Made by a program: the position numbers and the translations under genes. DNA of 64,000 nucleotides from Siphlonurus alternatus (Eukaryota > Arthropoda > Insecta > Ephemeroptera > Siphlonuridae). Every line of letters starts with the position of its first letter. Positions within the stretch are counted from its first letter, which is position 1. The notes under the pieces were generated by a model. The model was not told the DNA's origin and did no database searches. It saw only the letters and a program-made list of their open reading frames with translations. Of the stretch, positions 25,851 to 39,000 are shown one piece after another. Location of the stretch: positions 32,309,969 through 32,373,968 of the forward strand of contig OX463778.1 of the NCBI GenBank assembly GCA_949825025.1, read 5' to 3'.

Positions 25851-27714
25851 TAATTTGAACTAGACTGGACTGTCTGAGCTGCATTGGACTGCCGCTGTAC
25901 TGGTTTGAGCTAAACTGGACTGTCTGAGCTGCGGTGGACTAACCTGGACTACAGTGGACTGTCTGAACTAGACTGGACTGTCTGAGCTGCGGTGGACTGT
26001 CCTGGACTGCTGTGGACTGTCTGAGCTTCAATTAACTAATTTGAACTAGACTGGACTCTCTGAACTGCATTGGACTGCCGCTGTACTGGTTTGAGCTAAA
26101 CTGGACTGTCTAAGCTGCGGTGGACTGTCCTGGACTACAGTGGACTGTCTGAGCTTCAATGGACTAATTTGAACTAGACTCTGGACTGTCTGAGCTGCGG
26201 TGGACTGTCCTGGACTGCAGTGGACTGTCTGAGCTTTAATGGACTAATTTGAACTAGACTGGACTGTCTGAGCTGCGGTGGACTGTCTGAGCTTCAATTA
26301 ACTAATTTGAACTAGACTGGACTGTCTGAGCTGCATTGGACTGCCGCTGTACTGGTTTGAACTAAACTGGACTGTCTGAGCTGCGGTAGACTGTCCTGGA
26401 CTACAGTGGTCTGTCTGAGCTTCAATGGACTTATTTTAACTAGACTGGACTGTCTGAGCTGCAGTGGACTGTCCTGGACTGCAGTGGACTGTCTGAGCTT
26501 CAATTAACTAATTTGAACTAGACTGGACTCTCTGAACTGCATTGGACTGCCGCTGTACTGGTTTGAGCTAAACTGGACTGTCTAAGCTGCGGTGGACTGT
26601 CCTGGACTACAGTGGACTGTCTGAGCTTCAATGGACTAATTTGAACTAGACTCTGGACTGTCTGAGCTGCGGTGGACTGTCCTGGACTGCAGTGGACTGT
26701 CTGAGCTTTAATGGACTAATTTGAACTAGACTGGACTGTCTGAGCTGCGGTGAACTGTCCTGGACTGCAGTGGACTATCTGAGCTTTAATGGACTAATTT
26801 GAACTAGACTGGACTGTCTGAGCTGCGGTGGACTGTCTGAGCTTCAATTAACTAATTTGAACTAGACTGGACTGTCTGAGCTGCATTGGACTGCCGCTGT
26901 ACTGGTTTGAACTAAACTGGACTGTCTGAGCTGCGGTAGACTGTCCTGGACTACAGTGGACTGTCTGAGCTTCAATGGACTAATTTTAACTAGACTGGAC
27001 TGTCTGAGCTGCGGTGAACTGTCCTGGACTGCAGTGGACTGTCTGAGCTTCAATTAACTAATTTGAACTAGACTGGACTGTCTGAGCTGCATTGGACTGC
27101 CGCTGAGCTGTTTTGAGCTAAACTGGACTGTCTGAGCTGTGGTGGACTGTCCTGGACTGCAGTGGACTGTCTGAGCTTCAATGGTATAATTTGAACTAGA
27201 CTGGACTGTCTGAGCTGCGTTGGACTTTCGCTGAACAGGTTTGAGCTAAACTGGCCTGTCTAAGCTGCGGTGGGCTGTCCTGGACTACAGTGGCCGTTTG
27301 AGCTTAAATGGACTAATTTGAACTAGACGGGACTGTCTGAGCTGAAGTGGACTGTTCTGGACTGTCTGAGCTTCAATAAACTAATTTGAACTAGACTGGA
27401 CTGTCTGAGCTGCATTGGACTGCCGCTGAATTGGTTTGAACTAAACTGGACTTTCTGAGCTGCGGTGGACTGTCCTGGACTACAGGACTAGTTTGAGCTA
27501 GCTGAAGCTACTTTGAACTGCAGAAAGGTTATGAGCTGATATGAACTAATTCAAACTGCATTGAACTGCAGCAATTTTGAGCAGGAAACAGCTCAGAATA
27601 GTTAAAAAAACATTTGAACTGATTTGAGCTTCACTGTTCAAAACAGTCCAGAATATTAGCTCATTTGAACTGCATGAGCTGATTTGAACTACCTTAATCA
27701 GCTCAGACCAGTCC
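25850..27714. repeat. Right foldback arm, complex tandem array
   Basis: Repeats of GGACTGTCTGAGCTGCGGT, GGACTGTCCTGGACTGCAGT and TTTGAACTAGACTGGACTG, the reverse-complement of left-arm decamers. Longer duplications of about 0.5 kb are visible (the CTTCAATTAACTAATTTGAA block recurs near 26036, 26292, 26509 and 26842). It is twice as long as the left arm. Confidence 0.88.
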
Positions 27715-27729
27715 AGATTTAGACGTGGG

Positions 27730-29155
27730 GTGGGCAGAGTGGATCACTGTGGAAATCTGTGGATCATAACCATAAATTAACTAAAGTTTTTCCTCCACTC
27801 CTACTCTCGATTCTTACTACACATGTATGCATACATACAGCATTGTATGCCTGGTGTTTTTGCACACCGGGTAGACCATCATCATGCATTACGTATATCT
27901 CTAAAAATACATTGCAAAATGAAAAGATACGAAAGCAAAGTTCAGAGTTTTATATCACACAACCAACCTGTGGGTTGCCTGCCGATACTGCTTACAAATG
28001 ATCACATTCCTTTGTAACGACTTACAGAAGGCTATTTTCAGCATTGAAACACGTCTAGAGACTTAATAGATGATGTACCGCACTTCAAAATATTCTATAT
28101 AATTAAAACACTCGATAAATTGTATTAATTGTTAAAAATAATTTAATTTTCGCGTCCAGCTCCAGCTGCCCACAGTATAGGTGCAGCTGCCAAAAAAAGC
28201 ATTCGTTGCGATTCGTTGCTCAGTTTTCAAGATGGCTCCAAAAAAGCGGGTCAATTTGAAGTTTCATTGAAAAAACTTCAAAAAACCCATAACCATATAA
28301 TTACTTCATGTTATATCAGCATGCAACAGGTGAAAGAAAATAATTTTATGTATGTAAGCTATTATATACATATATATATATATATAATAGCTTGGAAGTG
28401 TAGTTTCTAGTTTTTAGTTTTCATGCATCTTTATTAATTACTCAAAATCTGCACTATAATAAGTTTGTCGTTTATTTACATTAGCAAAGAAACAATTATT
28501 TTGTCCTTTATTTTATGGACTAAATTATTCAGTTTACCATCGGGAAATATAAGGCAATTAATGGCAGTCGACGGTATGCCATTAATCCCGATATCCCCTC
28601 TCCGATTAATCCTCAAGTGCAGCATGGTGTTATCGTCCCAGCTAGGAAATCATAATATATATTTATGTGTATATATAAATACCATTTCTAATTTGCTTTT
28701 CAATTTTCTGACATAACAGACATATATGACACCTGAAAGCTCTACACTATATAGTCTTACTTTACAAAATGGCAATAGCTAGCTTTACAGAAGTCGTGAA
28801 AAATGAGCAACTTGAGGAATATACTATTACTATTTAATTTTAAAAGAAACTCGAATGTAGTTAAAATATCAAAATTTTATTAATCTAAAATAGGCATGCA
28901 CATTATAAGAAGTTTTATAAAATTTAAGCACCATGCATCAATACAAAAAAGAAATAATAATAAAAAAAAAAACATATTTCTGCACAAAAAATCACACATA
29001 GAAAGCAAAAGAGATAAATAATATGGCACATTTTTAAATTAGTCACCATGTAGCTCATTTTATCTCAAGTCATTTACCACCTGATTTTGATAACAATAGC
29101 TATAATATATGGGCAAGTGTGGACCCAAAAGTCTGTAAAATATTTTTGTTACCCT
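27730..29155. other. Intergenic sequence, no gene recognised
   Basis: AT-rich, with a few TA runs (28368-28390). Several open frames under 85 codons lack coding character or homology that I can recognise. Confidence 0.4.
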
Positions 29156-29806
29156 TTAAAGTAAAGTGCGCGCCAGAAAAAAAAGTTGAGTTAGTATTTT
29201 CTAAAAATAGTTCAAGTAGTCCTCCATATCAAACCAAAATTCAAAAAATTCTATCTCAAATAGGTTTGCCAAAAAAAAATTCCAAAGTCAGAGTGAATGC
29301 GTTGCTTAACATGCTTAACAAAAACCCTCGAATATCTCGAAAAAATACACCGTAAGGTGGTATGAAAAAAATATAGTGATGATCTATGACCCAAGTTTTA
29401 ACCAAAAACCGATTAAAAAATATTTCGCTCGAATCCATTTTTCCGTAAAAAAATAATAAAAAATCTTATGGGAATTAACATGGTAGATTTTCTTGATTTT
29501 TTTACGGAAAAATGGATTCGAGAGAATTTTTTTTTAATCGGTTTTTGGTTAAAGCTTGGGTCATAGAACATCACTATATTTTTTTCATATCACCTAACGG
29601 TGTATTTTTTCGAGATATTCGAGGTTTTTTGTCAGGTAGGTAAGGCCCCATGTTAAGCGACGCGTTCACTCTGCCTTTGGAATTTTTTTCTGGCAAACCT
29701 ATTTGAGATAGAATTTTTTGAATTTTGGTTTGATATGGAGGACTACTTAAACTATTTTTAGAAAATACTAACTCAACTTTTTTTTCTGGCGCGCACTTTA
29801 CTTTAA
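29156..29806. mobile_element. TTAA palindromic element, family H
   Basis: A 651-bp foldback ending in TTAAAGTAAAGTGCGCGCC and its reverse complement, TTAA at both ends. Arms of about 300 bp pair with scattered mismatches. Open frames inside are mirror images of each other on opposite strands and are not genes. Confidence 0.82.
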
Positions 29807-30643
29807 AGTGCTTTTACAAAATCAAAAATTGCTACGGAATCACGCAGCAACACTCCGCAGAAAATGTTGATGACGCCGCAGCATGCTGCAGAACCTCACA
29901 ATTTTGTCGGCACTTTATCGGCACATTCTGCGGTGATCCGTAAAAAAATCAAACCAGTCTTGAATTTTCTACGGCATTCAAGCAATTTTCTATCACAGCA
30001 GCTGCAGAAGAAACAAAAGTACTTGAAAACTTGTGGCATCTTTATGATATGCCATAACAATTTATGATTTCGTGAAAGCATCTTTACAAAGTCAGGTTAC
30101 CACAACACAAAAAGTTCCTTGTTATGCTTGATAATAATAAATATAATATATAATAGATGAAGCATGCATGTGCATAGATTTTGTGAGTTTTTTAATTAAC
30201 ACTAAAAATTTAAGTTTTTTCTCATTGTTCTTTGCTTTGACATATATACCTTACTTTAATGGAACACATAAAAGTTCAATCATATGTAAAATCATTATTA
30301 AATCACAGTTTAACACAGATTAATGACAGTTAAAATAAAATGTTATAAAATTCAAATGTAACAGATAAATTTTTCTTATAAATTTTTGAAGAAACTTCAA
30401 TAAGACATATATGTATATGACATTATACATACATGTATATTATACATAAATAAAAAATATGTGTTCAAGCACTTTATTTAAAGTTACATATTTTACTTGC
30501 ACCTCACACTTCTTACAGGTAGCAAAAACTGGTATGATAGAGCAGAAGGACAACAATTTATATAGATTTCAAGGACAATAGCAGCATGGTAGTTACAGGA
30601 AAGTACAACAAGATAATACAAGTTTTTTCACTTCTGACACCCT
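29807..30643. other. Intergenic sequence
   Basis: AT-rich with no feature recognised. Confidence 0.35.
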
Positions 30644-30998
30644 TTAAGGGTAAGGTAACGCCACCAATGTTAAAAAAAATCCCTCTCACAAAAATTCTGA
30701 AAAAAATTTAAGATGTTCTCCTCTATACCCCCTATCAGTACCTAAAATATCAGGTATACAAATACGATCTAAATTTTGAGTTATAAATTTTTAAAGTTGA
30801 CTACTTTAACATGGAGAAATGAAACTCCCATATTAAATTGGTCAACTTTAAAAATTCATAACTCAAAAACTAGATCGTATTTGTATACCTGGTATTTTAG
30901 CTACTGATAGGGGGTGTAGAGGAGAACATTTTAAATTTTTTTCAGAATTTTTGTGAGAGGGATTTTTTTTAACATTGGTGGCGTTACCTTACCCTTAA
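30644..30998. mobile_element. TTAA palindromic MITE, family A, copy 2
   Basis: 355 bp, TTAA on both ends, nearly identical to the copies at 3565 and 51294. Confidence 0.85.
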
Positions 30999-31066
30999 TA
31001 TATATTTTTTTAAACTTCATAAATGAGGTATTAACATGATTATGAGAGTGATTTGCAAACGACAGC

Positions 31067-31072
31067 TTTATT
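31067..31072 (-). promoter_or_regulatory. Candidate ZC3H3 polyadenylation signal
   Basis: AATAAA on the minus strand about 255 nt downstream of the ZC3H3 stop codon. The 3' UTR between contains an A-homopolymer run at about 31168-31193 (a U run in the transcript). Confidence 0.4.
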
Positions 31073-31160
31073 AAAAATCCATAATTTTTAAATCCTTTAA
31101 AACACATTGGGGGAGGGTAAGGGGAAGTGTTACACAAAATCAATAAATCAATGGTGATTG

Positions 31161-31196
<36 letters not shown>

Positions 31197-31326
31197 GGGA
31201 GAAGTGTAAAAAAATATTGGGAAATGGAGGGGGGGGAAGCACATTTCTTGGATTCATGCTTGCAGGTGGACAATTCCCATCTAAGGTGACAATGCTCTAT
31301 CTAACTGCTTTGTGGCAGCAATGACT

Positions 31327-34300
31327 TTAGATTGGAATGTATGATGGAAGTGGACCAATCCTTGGTTTCTTGCGGGGCGCAGGGGTGATGGCATCTGAGC
31401 AACCACTCTCTGAATTGTGGCACTCGGGGACTGGGGGCTCAGTGCTCACTTGAAGGCTGCTGCTAGGACCTTCACTCTGGTAGTAGCGACCACTCTCTGC
31501 CGCTTCTCCTTTCTCACTCTGCGGCTTAGCGGACAACTTGGCAGGCTTGCTGGGGCGCGATCTCTTCTGAGGGGCTTTGTGAGGGTAGGGGCAAAACTTA
31601 CCTTTGGAGCACTTGCCAAACCGCTCAAAGTCAGGGCAAATGTTGACATGCCTCTTCTTGCACTGTGGAAGCAACATTAGAGCATTAGAGTAGGATATAA
31701 AATATATTTTACTATGATTATTTGAGGTGGGATACAGGAAGAAAAGGGAAGGGGGAAAGGAAGGGTATCGGGGGAAAAGATATAATTTTTGCAATTTATG
31801 ACCTACAGCTCAACGAAGCAATACAAGACACTAAGGTTAAAGCTAAAGAAAGCATAAAACTCTCAACAAAAAATGTAGACATAATTGTTCTCTACCACCT
31901 GATACAGTATTATAAATTTTCATTGTGTGCTAATTATTTACCTGTTTTTATTGAGATAGATATTGGAATTTGACTCTGTGATGTCACTATCTATGTACTG
32001 TATCTCCCTAAAAACAGGGGTACTGTAAATAATTATCTTCTTTTTTTTCTTATGCCCACGTATTGGTTATTAAACCATTTTACTTCTGGTAAGCCAATAG
32101 AGAAAAGACTCTTTCTCTTCTCTCTTCATGTTGCCAGGCAACAAGTCAAGTTCCGTAGTTAATGCAGTGCATCTAAACAGATGCCCTCAATCTTGAGGTT
32201 CATTTTTACATAATTTACAAATGTCACTATCTTGGATTTGAAATTTCTTCTGATAGCATCCAAGATGGTCATGGCCTAATTCTAGTCTAAATTTAGCAGT
32301 GTCTGTGAGTCTATTATAACTATGATTTCTGGCTGATTTAAATGAGATCTCCTCATGCTTTAGTACTTGCTTCTTGTAAATAATTATAATAATTAAGCAC
32401 ACGTGAAAATTGATAGAATCAGGTGATAGAGAACACAGATGTTAAATTTACATTTTTTGTTAAAGTTAAACTAATGTCGTCTTCTGTAAAGCTCACATAA
32501 TATTTATAAAAAAATAGAAGGTTAGCAGTGAAAATGAAGGAAGCAATAGTGTGATGACCATGAATTGTTAAGTCTTTTTGTTGTGTCTCTGATGTCATTC
32601 TTTAGCAAGTTCTCCCCTCATTAATGGAAAGTGAACCATGGCCTCAAGGAAACAGAAGATCAATGAACACCTGACGGTCCCTGTAAATCCTACTTCAGGT
32701 TGATTTTAAATCTGACCGAGTTCCAATCAGAATGGGGGGATATTTTCTACTCACATCTTAATTTAATAAACTTGTATACAGTACTATACAGTATTGAGAA
32801 AACATTTTTTTTTAATTAATCAATCTTGCACTAAAGATTTCAATGATAAAATCAAAATGTTTTCCTTTATTTAAAAAAAAAAGTATTTGAATATATTTAT
32901 TGTAATTACAATAATTATATAAAAATAATTTTTGAGAATTCATTTCAAATTTTACTTGTGTGGCGCTTTTAAACTGACCATGTTTCCGCTTGCACAGTAG
33001 CCAATGAGGAAGTCCGGGCAGATTTCTGCATGGGCATTGACCTTAACATGTAGGTAAGGGCAAGGGTCTCGCACACAGCATCCGTCAAGGAAGTATTGGC
33101 ATGTCGGCATCTTCTCTGGACCCACATCGTGTGAGAGCAAGCAGCCTGCAACCTCACACCTACCCTGCAAAAACCTGAAAACAATTGAACATGTGACACA
33201 ATCTACTAAAGTGTGGTTTGAGAAAAGAGTACTCACTTCTTGCAGATAGCAACTTGCTTCGGGTCATGAACACAAGGGCATGTTCCCTTTTCTTGGCGAA
33301 TACACTTTCCAAAACGTCGATAAAATATACAAGGCTGATTATTTTTTCGTAGTTTGTTTACAAGTACTGATATGCTTTTGTACTTAGCTTGGCTGAAACA
33401 AAATTAATGTTGTTAAAAAAATGGATAATGTTGAGGAATATGTAGGGAAATATGGCTCTAAAACAAGGTAATATGTACTCTACTGAAGTGTAAAAAGAAA
33501 AAAAAAATATATAACTTTATCGTCTGTAGTATTACTTTTTTATGTATTGTAGTAATAAAACAAGTAATTTCAGATGATATGATCAGACGACAAGGGTTGA
33601 TAAATTATCAGTTTATAGCATTTCTCTAGTAGCTGACCTGACAAGTGTTCTTGTTTTGTGATCGTTGGTTCTAACATAAACATTTGGTGTTCTTGCTGCA
33701 TAAGTGACGCCTGCCACATGAATACGTTTGAGTGGATTTACAGACAGCAGTTTTCTTGTAACACCTGTGCCAACACCTAAGCGCTTCAACGTCTTGCCTT
33801 GAGGGTCGATGACAAACTTCTCACCTCTGATGGTAAATTCAGACAGTTTTTGAACTGAAAAATAATACATAATACAGTAATGATAATTTTGCTCTTTTTA
33901 AAAAATGAGCTTCTTTTTACCTTGGGAGCTAGTGGATGTTTTTCTGTAGTGGTAACTCTTGCTTGGGAGAAGAGTGCGAGTTCTTGCTGGCAGGGTTGCA
34001 GTTTGCCAGCTACGTCTCCTAGGTGTAGACAGATTTTGTTCATATGTAAGGGAGTACTTCTTGACATTCTTGATGCGAGATTGTAGGCCTGGAGGTCTAC
34101 GATCAAGGCGGAACTTGGTGTTTGTAGTAGGCCTAGTCTTTGAGCCTCTCACAAATTTGTACTTGGAGTTTGCGGTCAATCTAGAAGTTTTAGGAGATTT
34201 TTTCTCTTTTGAAAGAGATTTAGCATCACTATTAACCTTCTTAAATATTAAGATAGGTTTCTTGTATTTATAATAGTTGTTTGTTGATTTTTTATGTGGG

Positions 34301-35750
34301 ATCTTATTAAGTTTTAAAGCTGATATAATTTTTTCAGTTTTAGAAGACATTCTAACTAGCTTTCTATTGTTAATGGAGATCAATGGATTTGTACTATTAT
34401 CAGGTAAAATAGATTTTTGATGAGAAGTTGAGGATTTTGGACTAACAGCTTGGCGCACTAGCTTTCTATTACTTTTGAACGAGTATTTTTTTAAAGTTGG
34501 GGATTTAATGGAGCAGTCAGTACTCATACTTGCAACATTTTGAAGAGGAGTATTATTCAAAGAAGGCACTGTCAAATTATTTTCATGATTTTGATGTTTC
34601 TCTTTCTCTTGAAAATTAAAAACTTTGGAGTTGATATGGACAGATGTTTTTCCAGTTTGTCCTTTAAAGTTAGGATTTACAAGTATAGTTTTTGGTCTAA
34701 TTGAATCAACTAAATTTGGTTTCATCATTGAAGTAAGTGATGATTGCAAACAAGTTGTTGATTTTGTTGATCCTTCTTCAGAATTTATAGACACAGGTTT
34801 TATTTCATCAGTCTTTTTGAAGTTGGGATTGACAAGAATTGTCTTGGGTTTTGTTATAATTGGACCATTAGTATTGCTTGAAGAGCTGAGATAGACCTTT
34901 GATGTAGGGGCTGACGGCTGGTTATTCAAATGGCTATAGTTTTGTGATTCATTCTGTATCCCGACAGGATATGACAAAGAAATTTGCTTAATGGAGGTGG
35001 AGGCAGCTTGAGTAGTAGCTATGTATGAATTAGCATAGGAGCAGCTTGCTTGTGCAGTAGTTTTAGGACCAGCATTTCTAACCAATCGATATGAGTTGCT
35101 CGGTACAGTCTTTGGCTCTGGTTTGGCTGCTGTCTTATGCCGTTTTATAAGTCCTGTAACAAAAATATGGAAATTGCATGCATATGCAAACAGTATGACA
35201 AGTCCAAATTTACGCCCGATTCTATGGCGCCAAGCTCCAGACAATTTAGACCGACTGACATCATCCATCAGAGCCTGAATATAAATTTCAAGATTACTGC
35301 CATGCGCAATCGAATCCGCACGTAAACGAAGATTTGTAATATGCATATGCACACTGTAAAAGTGTTTGTGTATGTATACATATATACATGCAGTGCATAG
35401 CCCAGTTTTGGTTTTAGCCCAATTTTGGTTTCAGCCTACACTTTTGGGCTCCTTATAGGCAAAAAAGAGTAAAAAAATAAAATTGCAACCCATTAACCAA
35501 ATCATTCTTTTGGTCGACCTTTCCATGAAAATAATGACAAAATAATGGTATGATATTGCAACATAACGAACTTTGAGCTTTGTCTTTTCATTTTTTTGGA
35601 GACATGGATTCGAGGCTATAAATGTGCTAAATATAAATAACACAAAAAACAAGACAAAAATATAATACAGAAAATGTAAAAAGAATATCAATAATCACTT
35701 GTTAAAAATGTAATTTGCTGCAGCAAGTTTCTTTCTTCACTATTCGACAT
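31327..35750 (-). CDS. ZC3H3: Zinc finger CCCH domain-containing protein 3
   Basis: Six exons: 35750-35699, 35153-33921, 33854-33638, 33392-33237, 33174-32979, 31662-31327; the join is 2,190 nt, 729 aa. The N-terminus LLQQITFLTRLIKRHK matches the conserved start of vertebrate ZC3H3. The long Ser/Lys-rich middle has repeated (K/R)LVR or YKFVR motifs and two KPKTILVNPNF-like repeats. Residues about 522-646 hold five CCCH fingers (for example CQYFLDGCCVRDPCPYLH), split by three introns. ZC3H3 (Smicl) acts in the nucleus in mRNA 3'-end processing, polyadenylation and export. It is shorter than the human protein, mostly in the disordered parts. It is divergently arranged with RPL14. Confidence 0.95.
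32030..32402 (-). mobile_element. LINE 3'-end fragment
   Basis: Within a ZC3H3 intron. The minus-strand frame 32402-32187 reads FRLELGHDHLGCYQ followed by CKLCKNEPQD, the pattern found at the C-terminus of RNase-H-bearing LINEs (a G-H-L segment followed by a Cys pair). The downstream part to 32030 matches the segment at 60785-60925 (CAACATGAAG, AGTAAAATGG and GTGGGCATAAGAAAAAA blocks). Confidence 0.6.
35390..35700. repeat. Half copy of a foldback repeat, related to 37590-37975
   Basis: In the first ZC3H3 intron. Contains CCCAGTTTTGGTTTTAGCCC, GGGCTCCTTATAGGCAAAAA and AACCCATTAACCAAATC, found also in the palindrome at 37590. Only one arm is obvious here. Confidence 0.5.
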
Positions 35751-36092
35751 TTCTGCAAAAAAAACTTCAGAAAATAGCAAACCCAAACTTCCAAAAGTTC
35801 CAAAGTTCCAAACACAAGGCCAGCTGACTGAGCTGACGACTGACGACTTTTTTTTAAGGACAACTACTGTAGTCATTTGAAATCTGAAACCTGAAACAGA
35901 ATAAATGAAATTGAATACAATACTAAAGATAATTTAATAATAATTTATTAAAATTATTTTATTTCATATTATTTGATTATGTTTTATAGACTTTATTGAT
36001 AAAAAATATTAAAAATAATAAAAATATATTGAAATAGTTCCAGTAGTTTTTAGCGTAGTATTTCCGTATTTCTTCTTAACATCCGGCTCAAG
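35751..36092. promoter_or_regulatory. Bidirectional promoter of ZC3H3 and RPL14
   Basis: Only 342 bp separate the two divergent start codons. On the RPL14 side the pyrimidine tract TTTCTTCTT (36069-36077) directly precedes the short leader, as in TOP/TCT-type starts of ribosomal protein genes. No TATA box was seen. Promoter status is inferred from the spacing. Confidence 0.6.
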
Positions 36093-39000
36093 ATGGTAAG
36101 TGTTAGCGATGCCATATAATGTGAAGAATAAACATGATTTTAGTTGTTATTTTAACACTTTTTAATTGAAAAATATTCTTTATTATGTATATTTTACGAG
36201 CCATTGTATATGTGCATCGGAAATGTTATATTTCTTATTTAAAATCGCATGCAATTGTGCCATGTCACCACGTGGGACTGTCATTTCGCGGCCCGCCTTG
36301 AAGCGTTTGTTTCGTTAAATACAGTTCCTGATCAAATTGTTTGTGATTTTCAGCCGTTCTCAAGATTTGTCCAATCCGGCCGAGTGGCCTACATTGCTGA
36401 TGGACCTCTTTCCGGAAAGCTGTGCACAATTGTGGATGTTATTGATCAGAGCAGAGTGAGTATGCAGACGCATTGCCCACATCCCCCAAAGCCCCACATC
36501 CATTCATCCATTGTATCATATGCATACAGTATCCATATTAATGCAAAGGCATGAAAGGCACATCTTTTATATAAATCCATAGTATGCATATGATATGCCC
36601 AAAAAATACTTTCATATAATCACAGCAGTGTCAAGAGTTTAATGTAAAAAAAAAAAAATACATGGCTCTTGCAGTCAACATTGGAACACAGCTGGTCATG
36701 TGCACCACTTTAAAATTATGTATGCATACTGTAGAGGGACTCCAAAGTCATATCATATGCATATTTGATAAGGCAATAGCAATTTTTTTTTTAAAAAATT
36801 AGGCATTTTATGATACAGTATGATATGTATGCTAGAATCGCGGAAAAAAAACCCTCGGAAAAAAAACCCTTGTATTAAAAAACCCTTGAAAAAAAACCCT
36901 AGGAAAAAAAACCCTCGGGGATAAAAAACCCACGGAAAAAAAACCCTTCGCTGAAGGAGCAGCCCCAAGGAGCATTCGTGGCGTAGTAGCGCGGTAGCGA
37001 GGTTTCACGGTGTGGGGAGCTCATCAAAATGTAGAAGTCTACGCGGCGATGTTGTGGAAGTTAACTATTATCTGTATAGTAATTCCAACTGTGTTTTTAG
37101 TTAAAAATTATTTTATAAACATATGTTTTCTAACTTCGAATATTATGTATTGGATATAAAATAATTAAAATAAAAAAGTAATAAAACAAAAAAAGTCGTC
37201 GTCCTACTCGTATTATTTTTATATAACATATAGACATAAAATGAACATTTGAAAATTATAATATGTAATAGGTTAATTAATTAATTGATTCAATAACTAT
37301 TATTAACATGACTAATGAGACTAATCAGATATATGATATCTTATGTAATATATATTATTGGAACATATATAATGATAATCTGTCAAAATAGGAAAAAGAA
37401 ACCGTGAAACCTCGCTACCGCGCTAGCTACTACGCCACGAATGCTCCTTGGGGCTGCTCCTTCAGCGAAGGGTTTTTTTTCCGTGGGTTTTTTATCCCCG
37501 AGGGTTTTTTTTCCTAGGGTTTTTTTTCAAGGGTTTTTTAATACAAGGGTTTTTTTTCCGAGGGTTTTTTTTCCGCTTACCAATACAGTGCACATCAGCC
37601 CTGTTTTGGATTTTAGCCCTATTTTGGTTCCGACCTGCTTTTAGGCTCCTTATAGGCAAAAAAAAAAAGTAAAAAAAGAAAATTGTAACTGATTAACCAA
37701 ACCCTCCCTTCCATGAAAATAACAACTGCAATACCTTGATAATTTTTTTACTGGTACAAAAAAAAAAAAAAAAATGATAAAAAACGAATAAAAACAGGGT
37801 TTTTAACAAATAATTAGTTTTTATTTTTTCTTCACTAGTAAAAAAAGAACACGGTATTGCAGTTGTTATTTTTATGAAAAGGCTGATTTGGTTAATGGGT
37901 TAAAATTTTATTTGTTTACTTTTTTTTTTTTGGCTATAAGGAGTCCAAAAGCAGGCCTGGACCAAAACCGGAACATTTTTTTTTTCATGTCCCTCCACAC
38001 AAGTTTTTTTTTTTTTTTTACTCAAAGAGATGCTCTGATATGGAACTGAAATTATGATACTGTAAACTGAACTGAATTGAATTTTAAGGGCCGTCGGTTA
38101 ACAATAAAACCATTTGGCCCGGTCCAAGTAAGTTAATAACTATTATTATATATATGGTCTAAGTAGGTTCAACTAGTGCCTTTTTATAAGGTAGGGTGAT
38201 AGGATGGATGAACAATGGTACGTGTAAATACACAAGTCTAGTAGGTTGATTATGGGGCGTGGTGTGAAGGAATGTTAGGTGATGATGCAGGAGCCAACAT
38301 TAAGGGTGATGGAATGCAGGGAATTTTGACACAGGCTCAAGCGTCTGTTCCCAAGGACACAAGAGCACGAGCTAGTTAATTGGGCAAGTTTGACTATGTG
38401 GGATGTGGTGAGGATGCTGCTGATGATGGAATTGAGTATCTGGGAAGGGTAGAAAATAGAGAAGGTTAAAATAAAGAAGGGAAAAGGAAATTACTAGGAT
38501 GGGTGAGACACTCAACACGGAGTCACACTATATTTTGTACGAGGTTCACTCCTTGAACGCTCAGTTGCAACCACTGTAAACTCAATAGAGGCTTCAAGTC
38601 AGCTGATTTTTCGGTGATCCCACCCGCTATACCAAACCTATGTAAAAAAAACGTGAATTCGTTTTTTCACTAAGAATAAGATTTTTCAGGGAAAATTCCT
38701 TTACGGAACTTCGGTCCAAACTGAAAAATACAGTAGATAATTCAAGATTTAGATTTTTTACTTGATTTAAAACCGAGAAAAGTTAAAAAAACACTTTGCT
38801 TCATTTTCAAGTGCAAGATGGAGTATGGACCTTAGCGACAAACAGTTGCGCAGCGAAAGCGCATCACTTGAAGCCTCTATTGCTACATTCTATTGAACAT
38901 GTTAATAATTTTTTCAAAATTTTAAGAATCCTAATATGGCAGATAAAAATTGTTAAAAGTGCAAAATGTCCTAAGGGGGTCCGTTACTGGGCTACGTGGT

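Larger units (their letters stand above)
23288..27729. mobile_element. Large foldback-type element with tandem-repeat arms
   Basis: Two tandem arrays in inverted orientation (left arm 23303 to about 24225, right arm about 25850 to 27714) flank a unique centre of about 1.6 kb. The outermost sequence is bounded by a 15-bp direct repeat AGATTTAGACGTGGG (23288-23302 and 27715-27729), a candidate target duplication. Both arms are built from decamers with AGTCCA and AGCTCA cores. The organisation resembles Drosophila FB/Galileo foldback elements, which also have arms of short tandem repeats. No transposase was recognised. The short frames within the arms are repeat translations, not genes. Confidence 0.75.

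Noticed and set aside
26312..27053. Two 63-codon minus-strand frames rich in LRQS repeats
   Set aside because: They are translations of the tandem decamers of the foldback arm; both are periodic copies of one another without start context.
29119..29438. Overlapping 78- and 60-codon frames
   Set aside because: They are on or opposite the arm of the family H palindrome and mirror the sequence of the other arm.
31417..31680. 87-codon plus-strand frame over the last ZC3H3 exon
   Set aside because: Antisense shadow of the real coding exon.
33959..34894. Plus-strand frames opposite the large ZC3H3 exon
   Set aside because: Antisense shadows caused by the base bias of the Ser/Lys-rich coding sequence.
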